12,991 nucleotides of DNA from JAHEEL01 sp964581295 (GTDB taxonomy: Bacteria; Actinomycetota; Acidimicrobiia; Spongiisociales; UBA5794): the NCBI GenBank assembly GCA_964581295.1, contig CAZONX010000054.1:1-12991 (forward strand). The letters are read 5' to 3'. Position numbers and translations under genes: made by a program. Shown one piece after another: positions 5,977 to 12,991 of this stretch (position 1 is the stretch's first letter; the number at the start of each line of letters is the position of its first letter). The notes beneath the pieces are model-generated. The model was not told where the DNA came from. It did no database searches and saw nothing but the letters and a program-made list of their open reading frames with translations.

Positions 5977-7803
5977 ATGGCTCGACGGGTCTCTTTCCGC
6001 CCCTCGGTCGCTGCCGGCGCGTTCGCTCTTGCGGTGGCGCTGTTCGTCGTGCCCGATCCGGTCAACGCTGCTCCGGCGACAGGGAATCCAGATGGGACGG
6101 CCCCCGTGCCTCTCGAGGCACAGGCAGTCGATACCACGCACCCAGACCGCATCATCGGCACCGGAACGCCACAGAGCTGTACCCCGGACGCGGTCGTTGC
6201 CGCTGTAGCCCTCGGGGGCGTGATTATCTTCGATTGCGGCCCGAACCCCGTGACGATTGCGATGACCCGCACGGCGAAAGTTGTGAACAACACCGGCCCC
6301 GAGATCGTGATCGATGGGGGAGGTCTTGTGACTCTCAGCGGCATGGGTCAACGGCGCGTCCTCTACATGAACACGTGCGACCGGGAGCAAGTGTGGACGA
6401 CAACTCACTGCCAGAACCAGGACCATCCGCGCCTGACCGTCCAGAACCTCACATTCGTTGACGGCAACGCGAAGGGAGAGGATCCGGACGGCGGTGGTGC
6501 GATCTTCGTCCGCGGTGGGCGCTTCAAGGTCGTGAATTCGCGATTCTTCCGCAATGTCTGCGACGAGGTAGGTCCAGACGTCGGCGGAGCCGGCGTGCGA
6601 GTTTTGAGCCAGTACGCAGGCCTGCCGGTCTACGTCGTCAACACCACCTTTGGAGGAGCCCCGGGATACGGAAACGTGTGCTCGAATGGGGGCGGTATCA
6701 GCAGCATCGGCGTCTCGTGGACGCTGATCAACAGTCTGTTCAGCTACAACGATGCGATCGGATGGGGAGCCAACCCGAAGCGATCCGGCACGCCGGGGGG
6801 CGGCAGCGGCGGAGCCGTCTACACCGATGGCAATACCTTCACTCTGACGCTGGTCGACACCCGCATGGAGTACAACCATGCAAACGAGGGCGGCGGAGCC
6901 ATCTTCTTCGTGAGCAACGACCGCAGCGGAGCGCTCACGATCAAGGACTCGATACTGGTCTCAAACCCGAGCGACCGGTTCGAGACACGGGGGTACCCAG
7001 GGATGTTCGTGCTGGCCAATGGTCCGCCGCAGGTGGAGAACTCGATCATCACAGACCTGCCTGTGGTCCCCGACGTCTGCCCCGACGGCGAAGCGTGCGA
7101 CTCGGTCATCTTCCACGACGCCGCGGGGCAATGGCACGCCTGGAGCGCGGTCGCGTCGAGCCGTCTCGAGGATTCGTTCTATTTCGGAGATCCAGACGAT
7201 GTGGCGTTCACCGGAGATTGGAACTGTGATGGGATCGACACCCCGGGCCTCTACCGGAGGAGCGACGGGGCGGTCTACCTGCGCAACTCAAACACACAGG
7301 GTGTCGCCGACATCCGTTTCTACTTCGGAAACCCCGGTGATCTCCCCCTCGCTGGCGATTTTGACGGCGACGGGTGCGATTCACTCTCGATCTATCGACC
7401 ATCCGAAGCTCGGATCTTCGTCATCAACGAGCTCGGCTCGGACAACGCGGGTCTCGGCGCTGCAGAATCTGACTTCATCTTCGGAAACCCTGGCGACAAG
7501 CCGTTTGTTGGCGACTTCGATGGCAACGGCGTCAGCACGATCGGTCTTCACCGCGAGTCCACGGGGCTCGTCTACTTTCGGAATACGTTGACGACCGGTA
7601 TCGCTGACGCGGAGTTCATCTACGGAGATCCCGGTGATCAGCTCACCGCCGGCGATTGGGACGGCGATGGCGACGACACGGTTGCGGTCTACCGGCCGGG
7701 GAACGGCATCTTCTACGTGAAGCTCGAAAACACCCAGGGCAACGCCGATGCTGCCATCGCAGCAGGTGCGAGCTACCGCGGTCTCGCCGCCCACGGCGGG
7801 TAG
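5977..7803 (+). CDS. Secreted beta-helix protein with four C-terminal Asp-rich (GDPGD/DxDGDG) repeats
   Basis: The 608-residue product has an N-terminal signal peptide: basic ARRVSFRPS, hydrophobic core about 11-27, cleavage likely after VNA (29-31). Residues about 60-380 look like a right-handed parallel beta-helix with stacked GGGAIFV, GGGISSIG, GGAVYTD and GGGAIFFV turns and Asn-rich strands (NLTFVDGN, NSRFFRN, NSLFSYND). Residues 399 to about 600 hold four repeats of about 48-52 residues. Their pattern is FxxG-(D/N)P-x-D, then GD-(W/F)-(D/N)-x-(D/N)-G, then a YR or HR strand. Repeat starts are near 399, 447, 499 and 546. The Asp clusters suggest calcium-binding, FG-GAP/VCBS-like blades. 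No LPxTG-type signal or C-terminal membrane helix is present, so the protein is probably released or non-covalently surface-bound. It lies between trpG and pknB, unlike the common actinobacterial order. Its function, perhaps surface adhesion or polysaccharide binding, is not shown by the sequence. The gene ends four bases from convergent mutY. Confidence 0.85.
   Translation: MARRVSFRPSVAAGAFALAVALFVVPDPVNAAPATGNPDGTAPVPLEAQAVDTTHPDRIIGTGTPQSCTPDAVVAAVALGGVIIFDCGPNPVTIAMTRTAKVVNNTGPEIVIDGGGLVTLSGMGQRRVLYMNTCDREQVWTTTHCQNQDHPRLTVQNLTFVDGNAKGEDPDGGGAIFVRGGRFKVVNSRFFRNVCDEVGPDVGGAGVRVLSQYAGLPVYVVNTTFGGAPGYGNVCSNGGGISSIGVSWTLINSLFSYNDAIGWGANPKRSGTPGGGSGGAVYTDGNTFTLTLVDTRMEYNHANEGGGAIFFVSNDRSGALTIKDSILVSNPSDRFETRGYPGMFVLANGPPQVENSIITDLPVVPDVCPDGEACDSVIFHDAAGQWHAWSAVASSRLEDSFYFGDPDDVAFTGDWNCDGIDTPGLYRRSDGAVYLRNSNTQGVADIRFYFGNPGDLPLAGDFDGDGCDSLSIYRPSEARIFVINELGSDNAGLGAAESDFIFGNPGDKPFVGDFDGNGVSTIGLHRESTGLVYFRNTLTTGIADAEFIYGDPGDQLTAGDWDGDGDDTVAVYRPGNGIFYVKLENTQGNADAAIAAGASYRGLAAHGG
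7172..7780 (+). repeat. Four tandem Asp-rich protein repeats within the secreted protein gene
   Basis: This segment codes for four diverged repeats of about 48-52 residues. Each has a glycine-aspartate opening (GDPDD, GNPGD, GNPGD, GDPGD), an Asp-rich loop (DWNCDG, DFDGDG, DFDGNG, DWDGDG) and an xVYxRN/xFYVK strand about 33 residues later. The second copy is slightly expanded and the fourth ends the protein. The DNA copies are clearly diverged, so this is an old duplication rather than a recent slippage product. Confidence 0.8.
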
Positions 7804-7807
7804 CGAG

Positions 7808-8641
7808 CTAGTCGGCTATCCGGTAATCCCTATTTGAGCCCTGCAGGATGAGGCCATCCGTTAAAAGGTCTCCGAGGGCGGCGTCCACTTCCACGGCGGA
7901 GAAACCGGTCTGCTGGATTAGGTCCTCCGGTCTGGACGGACCCCGGACGAGTGCGCGAACAATCGCGCCTCGCAACTGTCGGGAGGACCCTTCGAACCGT
8001 CCCTGGGCCGATGGTGGAACGTATGCCGAAGGACCCGCGCACCAGGCTTCGACGGGGCAGGTCCCGCAGCGAGGACTCTTCGACGTGCACTGTGTCGCGC
8101 CGAGGTCCATCATTGCCTGGTTCCAGTCACTGGCCGGATTGCCGAGAGCGGTCCTTGCGGCAACCGACAACGCCGCCCCGTTGAGCGATTCGCCATGCCA
8201 CCGGCTCAGGACGCGTCGGAGATTCGTGTCGATCGCAGGAACTCGCGCTCCGAACGCGAACGAAGCGATTGCGGCGGCGGTGTAGGGGCCGACGCCCGGG
8301 AGGTCCATGAGCGCCTCCGGCGTGGTCGGCCAGCCGTCGGCGTGCACGGTCCTGGCGGTCTCGCGCAGGCGCAGGGCTCGCGAGTTGTATCCCAGCCCCG
8401 ACCAGGCGTCGAGCACGTCCTGGAGAACCGCAGTGGCGAGGTCGCCGGCGGTCGGAAAGGCCGTGATGAATCGATCGTAGAACGGCACCACTCGCGCCGC
8501 CTGCGTCTGTTGCAGCATCACTTCCGACACGAGGATCCGATAGGGGTCGGTCTCGTCGCGCCACGGAAGATCACGTTTTTGGTCGGCGTACCAGGCAAGC
8601 AACGCGTCGTTGCGGGCGTCCTCCAACGACTTCGCGATCAC
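7808..8641 (-). CDS. mutY: A/G-specific adenine DNA glycosylase, short form without NUDIX domain
   Basis: This is a 277-residue MutY. The catalytic glutamate lies in SEVMLQQTQ (about 39-47). The helix-hairpin-helix LPGVGPYTAAAI (about 114-125) is followed by the catalytic aspartate in AIDTNLRRVL (about 135-144). The 4Fe-4S loop CTSKSPRCGTCPVEAWC has the C-x6-C-x2-C-x5-C spacing. It removes adenine mispaired with 8-oxoguanine. The protein is shorter than E. coli MutY (350 residues). The C-terminal NUDIX-like 8-oxoG reader is replaced by a small winged-helix-like segment (about 215-277), which I recall as usual in actinobacterial MutY. The start is GTG at 8641; its last two bases and the next base form the pknB stop (GTGA). 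No ribosome binding site is visible in the threonine repeat upstream, so translation probably depends on ribosomes finishing pknB. Confidence 0.93.
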   Translation of the reverse strand: MIAKSLEDARNDALLAWYADQKRDLPWRDETDPYRILVSEVMLQQTQAARVVPFYDRFITAFPTAGDLATAVLQDVLDAWSGLGYNSRALRLRETARTVHADGWPTTPEALMDLPGVGPYTAAAIASFAFGARVPAIDTNLRRVLSRWHGESLNGAALSVAARTALGNPASDWNQAMMDLGATQCTSKSPRCGTCPVEAWCAGPSAYVPPSAQGRFEGSSRQLRGAIVRALVRGPSRPEDLIQQTGFSAVEVDAALGDLLTDGLILQGSNRDYRIAD

Positions 8642-10785
8642 GGGGCCGTGGTGGTCGTGGTTGTGGTGGTCGTGGTTGTGGACGTCGTGGTTGTCGACGA
8701 CGTTGTTGTGGTCGCCGGGGCCGAGCCGAGGAAAAGGCCAACGGACGATCCGTCGTCAACGGCCACGCCGGCGGCGGGGTCCTGATCGACGACCTTGCCG
8801 ACGAGGTTCGGATCGCCGACTTCGATGTCGCCAAGGAACACGGCGGATAGTCCTGCGTCGGCTGCCGCCGTCTCCGCCTCATTCTGGGTCATTCCGGAGA
8901 AGTCGGGGACGTTGACTTTGCGGACCACTCCCACCTTCACGCGAACCTCGGTGCCGGCGTCCACGATCTCGCCCTCGCCCGGTGATTGCTCGGCAACCAC
9001 CCCGACGAGGCCGCTGTTCGCGCTCACATCAGTCGTGCCATCGTCCACGAGCACGAGATTGGCCTGCTCCGCGAGTTCCGTTGCGCTGCCGAGGCTTCTG
9101 CCGACGAAATTCGGCACTGTTGCGGGCTCGGGACCGTCCGACACGAACACGGTGATCGTGTCGTCTCGACCAACCTTCCGGCCGGCCTCCGGTTCGGTGC
9201 GAATCGTGAAGCCCTCGGCGATCTCGTCGGAGAACTCCGTTCCAGTGACCACGTTCTGGAAGCCGGCTTGTGCAAGTTCGAGCTGAGCTCCCTCAGCGGA
9301 CTTGCCGGCGACGTCTGGAACCTCGATGGAGAAAGGACCGTCGGAAATCGTGAGATCCACGAGGGATCCGGCTGCGGCCGGGGTTCCACTCGAAGGACTC
9401 TGAGAGATCACGGTGAACTGCGGAATGCTCTCGGTGAGCGTGTATTCAACCCGTCCGACTTCGAAGCCCTGGGCCTCGATGAGGGCCCTGGCCACTTCCT
9501 CGGTATCACCCTCGACCTGCGGCACGGTGAACTGCTCCACACCCGCCGACTCGAAGACCGAGACGAACGACCCGCGCTCGACTGCACTGCCGGCTGACGG
9601 ATCGGTCCGAATCACGACGCCCTGTGGGACGGTGTCGCTGTTCTCGAGGCGGCTGGTCACCTTGAGGTCGAGGTCCTGCAGTGTCTGGAATGCGGTCTCA
9701 GCAGGCACCAGTTTGAGGTCGGGCACCACCACCAGGTCGCCGTCGCCTCCGCCTCCGGTGAAGAGTCGGAACAGGATGATCACTCCGACGACGAGCAACG
9801 CAAGCAATGCGATCACGGCTGCGACGTACGTGCCTTGCCCCGTTGTGCGGCCTTCGGTCTCATAGGCAACGACCCGCGCCGTCTCGTCCGGGGGCACCGT
9901 CGCCGGCGGTGGCACCAGCGCTGTTGCCGCTGCCGCAGCCGCAGCACCGACAATCACGGGTTGGCGGCCCGATAGGAACAGGAGCAGATCCGACCGCATG
10001 TCGTTGGCGGTGGGATAGCGGTCGTCGGGGCTCTTCGCGATGGCGGTCTCGTCGATCGCCGAAAGGTCGGCTGGAACGTCGGTGTTGATCTGGTTCGGCG
10101 GGGGCGCGTACTCCGAGACGTGTTGATAGGCCACGGCTACGGGGCTCTCGCCCGTGAATGGCGGCTGGGCCGTGAGCATTTCGTAAAGGACGACACCGAG
10201 CGAATAGACGTCCGAGCGGCCGTCGGCGGGCAGCCCTTGCGCCTGCTCTGGGCTGAAGTAGGTCGCCGTGCCAATGACGGCACCGGTGCGGGTCAGCTCC
10301 TCCGAATCGTCGAGTGCCCTGGCGATACCGAAGTCGGTCACCTTCACGGCGCCGTCGTTGGTGATCATGATGTTGCCGGGCTTGATGTCGCGGTGGATCA
10401 CACCGGCCTGGTGGGCGACGGTGAGCGCGGCTGCCGCCTCGGCGGCAATCTCCGCGGCGCGTCGGGGGAGAAGCGCCCCTTCGGTCTTCAGGATCTCGCG
10501 CAGCGTCCGGCCCTCGATCAACTCCATGACCATGTAGTAGGTCGAGTCTTCTTGGCCCCAGTCGTAGATGGCCACGATGTTCGGGTGGCTCAGGTTCGCT
10601 GCAGCTTGCGCCTCACGCTTGAAACGGGTGACGAAGGCCGGATCGGAGGCGAAGTTGACGTGCAGAACCTTGACCGCCACCCGACGGTTGAGGAGGGTGT
10701 CTTCGGCCTCGTATACATCGGCCATCCCGCCCCGTGCGAGGTGGGAGACGATGCGATACCGATCTGAGAGAACGCGATCTTGCAT
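8638..10785 (-). CDS. pknB: PASTA-domain Ser/Thr protein kinase PknB, five PASTA repeats
   Basis: This is a 715-residue receptor kinase. The kinase domain occupies about residues 10-272: glycine loop LARGGMADVY (16-25), K39 in VAVK, E58, the HRDIKPGN catalytic loop (131-138), DFG (151-153), an activation loop with several threonines (165-176) and SPE (178-180). An Ala/Pro-rich juxtamembrane stretch (about 275-310) precedes a single membrane helix (about 320-341). Outside the cell are five PASTA domains (about 351-413, 418-482, 486-551, 554-620 and 623-688), then a tail of almost pure threonine (691-713) ending in AP. PASTA domains bind muropeptides or lipid II, and PknB phosphorylates cell-wall and division proteins. 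M. tuberculosis PknB has four PASTA domains. The gene follows pbpA after 143 bases, and pknA is missing between them. The stop overlaps the mutY GTG. Confidence 0.97.
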   Translation of the reverse strand: MQDRVLSDRYRIVSHLARGGMADVYEAEDTLLNRRVAVKVLHVNFASDPAFVTRFKREAQAAANLSHPNIVAIYDWGQEDSTYYMVMELIEGRTLREILKTEGALLPRRAAEIAAEAAAALTVAHQAGVIHRDIKPGNIMITNDGAVKVTDFGIARALDDSEELTRTGAVIGTATYFSPEQAQGLPADGRSDVYSLGVVLYEMLTAQPPFTGESPVAVAYQHVSEYAPPPNQINTDVPADLSAIDETAIAKSPDDRYPTANDMRSDLLLFLSGRQPVIVGAAAAAAATALVPPPATVPPDETARVVAYETEGRTTGQGTYVAAVIALLALLVVGVIILFRLFTGGGGDGDLVVVPDLKLVPAETAFQTLQDLDLKVTSRLENSDTVPQGVVIRTDPSAGSAVERGSFVSVFESAGVEQFTVPQVEGDTEEVARALIEAQGFEVGRVEYTLTESIPQFTVISQSPSSGTPAAAGSLVDLTISDGPFSIEVPDVAGKSAEGAQLELAQAGFQNVVTGTEFSDEIAEGFTIRTEPEAGRKVGRDDTITVFVSDGPEPATVPNFVGRSLGSATELAEQANLVLVDDGTTDVSANSGLVGVVAEQSPGEGEIVDAGTEVRVKVGVVRKVNVPDFSGMTQNEAETAAADAGLSAVFLGDIEVGDPNLVGKVVDQDPAAGVAVDDGSSVGLFLGSAPATTTTSSTTTTSTTTTTTTTTTTAP
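8641..8715 (-). repeat. Trinucleotide-rich tract coding for the poly-threonine tail of PknB
   Basis: The minus strand reads as a run of ACC, ACA and ACG codons with a few serine codons, giving a threonine-rich tail of about 23 residues. It is the lowest-complexity stretch in the window. It ends in GCC CCG and the pknB stop, directly at the mutY start. Thr-rich extracellular tails are often glycosylated linkers in actinobacteria; that role is inference here. Confidence 0.8.
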
Positions 10786-10796
10786 GTCGATAAGTG

Positions 10797-10802
10797 ATGG
10801 TA
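10797..10802 (-). promoter_or_regulatory. Possible -10 hexamer (TACCAT) upstream of pknB
   Basis: TACCAT on the minus strand ends 11 bases before the pknB ATG and would leave a leader of about five bases. No -35 element and no ribosome binding site are visible. It would give pknB-mutY a promoter separate from rodA-pbpA. Confidence 0.25.
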
Positions 10803-10832
10803 CCGATGGGTCGGGCTATGGACGGGGAAGTA

Positions 10833-10926
10833 GCAAGTAGAAAGTAGCAAGAACAGGGCCGAGAACCAGCGGATCGCACGATCGCCGAACCCTCCAAATC
10901 GGTCCGTCTTGCTACTTCCTACTTGC
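10833..10926. repeat. 19-bp inverted repeat flanking a 56-base spacer between pbpA and pknB
   Basis: The left arm (10833-10851) and right arm (10908-10926) are inverted copies of a GCAAGTAG-R-AAGTAGCAAG sequence with one mismatch. The left arm also contains the direct repeat AGTAGCAAG twice (10829-10837 and 10843-10851). The right arm begins two bases after the pbpA stop. The arms are much poorer in GC than their surroundings. The 56-base spacer contains nothing recognisable. No T-tract follows on the minus strand, so it is not a standard terminator. It could be an mRNA hairpin separating pbpA from pknB, or a small interspersed palindromic element. Confidence 0.75.
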
Positions 10927-10928
10927 GA

Positions 10929-12392
10929 CTACCTCAGATAGCTCTCGAACAGTTTGGCGGCTATTGGGGCGGCGATTGAGCCGCCAGAGGCGGTCTCGCC
11001 GGCCGGGCCGCCGTCTTCGAGCACCACGGCGACGGCGATCTGGCGCTCTCCTGGCTCCGGATCGACCGGGGCGAAGCCAATGAACCAGACATCGGGAGCA
11101 GATCCGGTCACCTGCGCCGTACCCGTCTTCCCTGCGACGCGAATCCCGGGAACCGCGGCATTGCGTCCGGTCCCGGAAATCACGGCCTGCTCCATGAGAT
11201 CGGTGAGGATCGCGGCCGTCGCAGGGCTCACGGCGCGACGCCACTGCTCGGGTTCGGTGGTCGACTCGATCTTCCCGTCGTGCGTGAACACATCACCGAC
11301 GACGTAGGGAACCATGATGTTTCCCTCGTTCGCGACGGCGGCTGCGACGATGCCCATTTGCATTGGGGTTGCGCGCACGTCGCGCTGTCCGAGTGCGTTC
11401 TGGGCCACGGCGGGCGGGTCGTCGGCGAAGTCTTGCGGCTCAGGGAACGCCGACGCCAACACTGGGAGGTCGTATGGGATCTCCTGGTTGAAGCCAAAGG
11501 CTTCCGCGGTCTCAGCGAGCGCCTCGCCCCCGACCGCCATGCCGAGCTCTGCGAACGTGGTGTTGCACGACCGAACGAATGCATCGGCGAGCGAGACCGA
11601 GGTGCCGTCGACGCAGACATCATCGTCGTAGTTGTGGATCGTCGCACTCGTCCCCGGGAGGTCCAACTCCACCGGATCGTCGAATTCGCTCGCCGGCCCG
11701 GCTACGCCCGTCTCCAACGCCGCCGCCGTGGTGATGATCTTGAAGCTGGAGCCGGGCGGGTACGTGGTCCCGATCGTGCGATGGAGGAGCGGCTGGGCCG
11801 GGTCCTCCTCGAGTTGCTTGCCAGCCAGGCCTGCGTCGGGACCGACCAGCGCATTCGGATCGAATCCGGGAGTGGATGCCGAGGCGAGGACGGCCCCGGT
11901 TGCCGGATCGATCGCGATGATTGACCCTCGCTCTCCATCGAGAGCTTCGACGGCCGTGCGCTGGAGTTCCTCGTCGATGGTGAGGCGCAGTCCTCGAGGC
12001 CGAGGATCGCCACCCAGGACGGCGTTGAGCAGTCCCGAGATGGTGGAGTCTCGATGGGATACGAGATCGGATTCCCTCGTCCGTTCGAGTCCGCGCGATC
12101 CGAAGAGCACCGAGACGTAGCCGACTGTGTGGGCGTTGAGGTGGTCGTCTGGGTAGACCCGTGTGAACGTCTGCGGGTCGATTGGGTTGGGGTCCGAGCG
12201 GGCGACGACGGCAGCGTCCGCGGTGACGATCGCTCCGCGTTCTCTCCCGACCCGCCATGTGACGAGGCGCGGGTTCCGCGGGTCGTCGCGGTAGCCGGGG
12301 CCGGCGATCGCCTGGATCCAGACGGTTGCCGCTACGAGGACAGCGAATCCGATGATGATGGCCCACGCCATCCTGCGGAGCGGCGCGTTCAT
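10929..12392 (-). CDS. pbpA: Class B penicillin-binding protein (peptidoglycan D,D-transpeptidase PbpA)
   Basis: The 487-residue protein has one N-terminal membrane anchor (about residues 9-30), a dimerisation/pedestal domain (about 50-140) and a C-terminal transpeptidase domain. The transpeptidase domain carries all three penicillin-binding motifs. These are S215-x-x-K218 in PPGSSFKII (212-220), SCN (275-277) and KTGTAQ (422-427). It cross-links peptidoglycan outside the membrane and works with the SEDS glycosyltransferase encoded just upstream. The ATG overlaps the rodA stop (ATGA), so the two partner enzymes are translationally coupled. In M. tuberculosis the order is rodA, pbpA, pknA, pknB; here pbpA is followed by the inverted-repeat gap and pknB. 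Its length matches mycobacterial PbpA rather than the larger division PBP FtsI. Confidence 0.96.
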   Translation of the reverse strand: MNAPLRRMAWAIIIGFAVLVAATVWIQAIAGPGYRDDPRNPRLVTWRVGRERGAIVTADAAVVARSDPNPIDPQTFTRVYPDDHLNAHTVGYVSVLFGSRGLERTRESDLVSHRDSTISGLLNAVLGGDPRPRGLRLTIDEELQRTAVEALDGERGSIIAIDPATGAVLASASTPGFDPNALVGPDAGLAGKQLEEDPAQPLLHRTIGTTYPPGSSFKIITTAAALETGVAGPASEFDDPVELDLPGTSATIHNYDDDVCVDGTSVSLADAFVRSCNTTFAELGMAVGGEALAETAEAFGFNQEIPYDLPVLASAFPEPQDFADDPPAVAQNALGQRDVRATPMQMGIVAAAVANEGNIMVPYVVGDVFTHDGKIESTTEPEQWRRAVSPATAAILTDLMEQAVISGTGRNAAVPGIRVAGKTGTAQVTGSAPDVWFIGFAPVDPEPGERQIAVAVVLEDGGPAGETASGGSIAAPIAAKLFESYLR

Positions 12393-12991
12393 GTGCGTTC
12401 CTCGTGCGAGACCCGACCGAGCAGCGCCGCAATCATCGCCGACGCGAGCAGCGAAGACCCCCCATAGGACATGAACGGAAGGGTGATGCCGGTGATCGGG
12501 AACAGCCGGACGATGCCGGCGATGATGAGGAACGTCTGGAGCCCGAGGAGGATCGTCAGCCCGGCCGCCAAATACTTGCGGAACCGATCCCGGGAGCGCA
12601 GCGCAATCCCGAAACCAATGGTGACGAGGAATGCGTACCCCACGATGACGGCGATCGAACCGGCGAGGCCGAGCTCCTCGCCGACCGCGGCGAATACGAA
12701 GTCGGTAGCGGCAGCCGGGATCAAGTCGGGGCGGCCGAGCCCGAGGCCCGAGCCGGTGAGGCTTCCGCTCCCCATGGCGAAGAGCCCCTGGGCGGTCTGG
12801 TAGCCGGAGCCGGCGTAGTCGGCGAAGGGGTCGATCCAGGCCTCGATACGCACCTGGACGTGCGAGAACATCGCGAACGCCGTGATCCCGGCAACGGTTA
12901 CGAGCACCAGACCCATGCCGAGATAGAAACCCCGCCCTGTTGCCACGTAGAGCATGCCGACGAACAGGCCGAAGAGCAGGAGCGACGCCCC
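12389..12991 (-). CDS. rodA: RodA/FtsW-type SEDS peptidoglycan glycosyltransferase, N-terminus off the right edge
   Basis: The 200 visible residues are the C-terminal half of a polytopic SEDS protein; the frame stays open through the right edge. Recognisable segments are the long external loop with QTAQGLFAMGSGSLTGSGLGLG, then DFVFAAVGEELGL and the terminal signature PITGITLPFMSYGGSSLL. About five membrane helices are visible. SEDS proteins polymerise lipid II into glycan strands together with a class B PBP. Pairing with pbpA by a four-base overlap supports the RodA assignment over FtsW, but sequence alone in this fragment does not separate the two. The stop is at 12389-12391. Confidence 0.93.
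   Translation of the reverse strand, partial: GASLLLFGLFVGMLYVATGRGFYLGMGLVLVTVAGITAFAMFSHVQVRIEAWIDPFADYAGSGYQTAQGLFAMGSGSLTGSGLGLGRPDLIPAAATDFVFAAVGEELGLAGSIAVIVGYAFLVTIGFGIALRSRDRFRKYLAAGLTILLGLQTFLIIAGIVRLFPITGITLPFMSYGGSSLLASAMIAALLGRVSHEERT

Noticed and set aside
5944..6879. Minus-strand open frame of 311 codons
   Set aside because: It is antisense to the secreted beta-helix protein, which has a signal peptide and clear repeats; the antisense product has none.
7804..7807. Terminator between the convergent secreted protein gene and mutY
   Set aside because: Only four bases separate the stops and no stem with a T-tract is visible around them.
8641..8715. CRISPR or tandem DNA repeat array
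   Set aside because: The repetition is a codon run for threonine, without spacers or fixed repeat units.
10833..10926. Insertion sequence ends or attachment sites
   Set aside because: The spacer is only 56 bases with no coding capacity, and no target-site duplication is recognisable at the outer ends.

Overview
The window is GC-rich, densely coded bacterial DNA and reads as an actinobacterial chromosome segment. Evidence includes a CrgA homologue, a class E sortase, a PASTA-domain PknB kinase next to pbpA and rodA, a short MutY without a NUDIX domain, and a DUF222 (13E12-type) protein. The Asp-rich GDPGD repeats of the secreted protein and the overall style suggest Acidimicrobiia or a related uncultured actinobacterium; this is inference from memory of such proteins, not a database result.

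Layout. 1-905 (-): DUF222 protein whose C-terminal (presumed HNH) part lies off the left edge. 1072-2411 (+): a flavin reductase with an extra C-terminal domain, then a four-helix membrane protein. 2455-2527 (+): tRNA-Ala(UGC). 2552-3948 (+): a thiolase and a 76-residue membrane protein with a possible zinc knuckle. 4064-4321 (-): crgA, divergent from a tight + strand set with ATGA overlaps, class E sortase (4406-5200), a 46-residue membrane peptide (5197-5337) and trpG/pabA (5334-5912). 5977-7803 (+): a secreted beta-helix protein with four Asp-rich repeats. From 7808 to the right edge everything is on the - strand. In transcription order this is rodA/ftsW (cut by the edge), pbpA, a 143-base gap with a 19-bp inverted repeat, pknB and mutY.

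The order tRNA-Ala, crgA, small membrane gene(s), trpG, pknB, pbpA, rodA is the conserved origin-proximal block known from Mycobacterium tuberculosis and Streptomyces. It codes for septum regulation, peptidoglycan polymerisation (RodA/FtsW glycosyltransferase plus PbpA transpeptidase) and its sensor kinase. Here pknA is absent between pbpA and pknB. The secreted repeat protein and mutY sit between trpG and pknB, and mutY overlaps the end of pknB by four bases.

Several genes (DUF222, crgA, sortase, beta-helix protein) have a TANNNT -10-like hexamer 5-8 bases before the ATG and no ribosome binding site, the arrangement expected of leaderless mRNAs. I see no CRISPR array, insertion sequence, phage module or clearly undescribed defence system. 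The most unusual items are the receiver-like extension on the flavin reductase, the pknB-mutY fusion of expression, the inverted repeat upstream of pknB, and a small membrane peptide with an LLDTG sequence next to the sortase.
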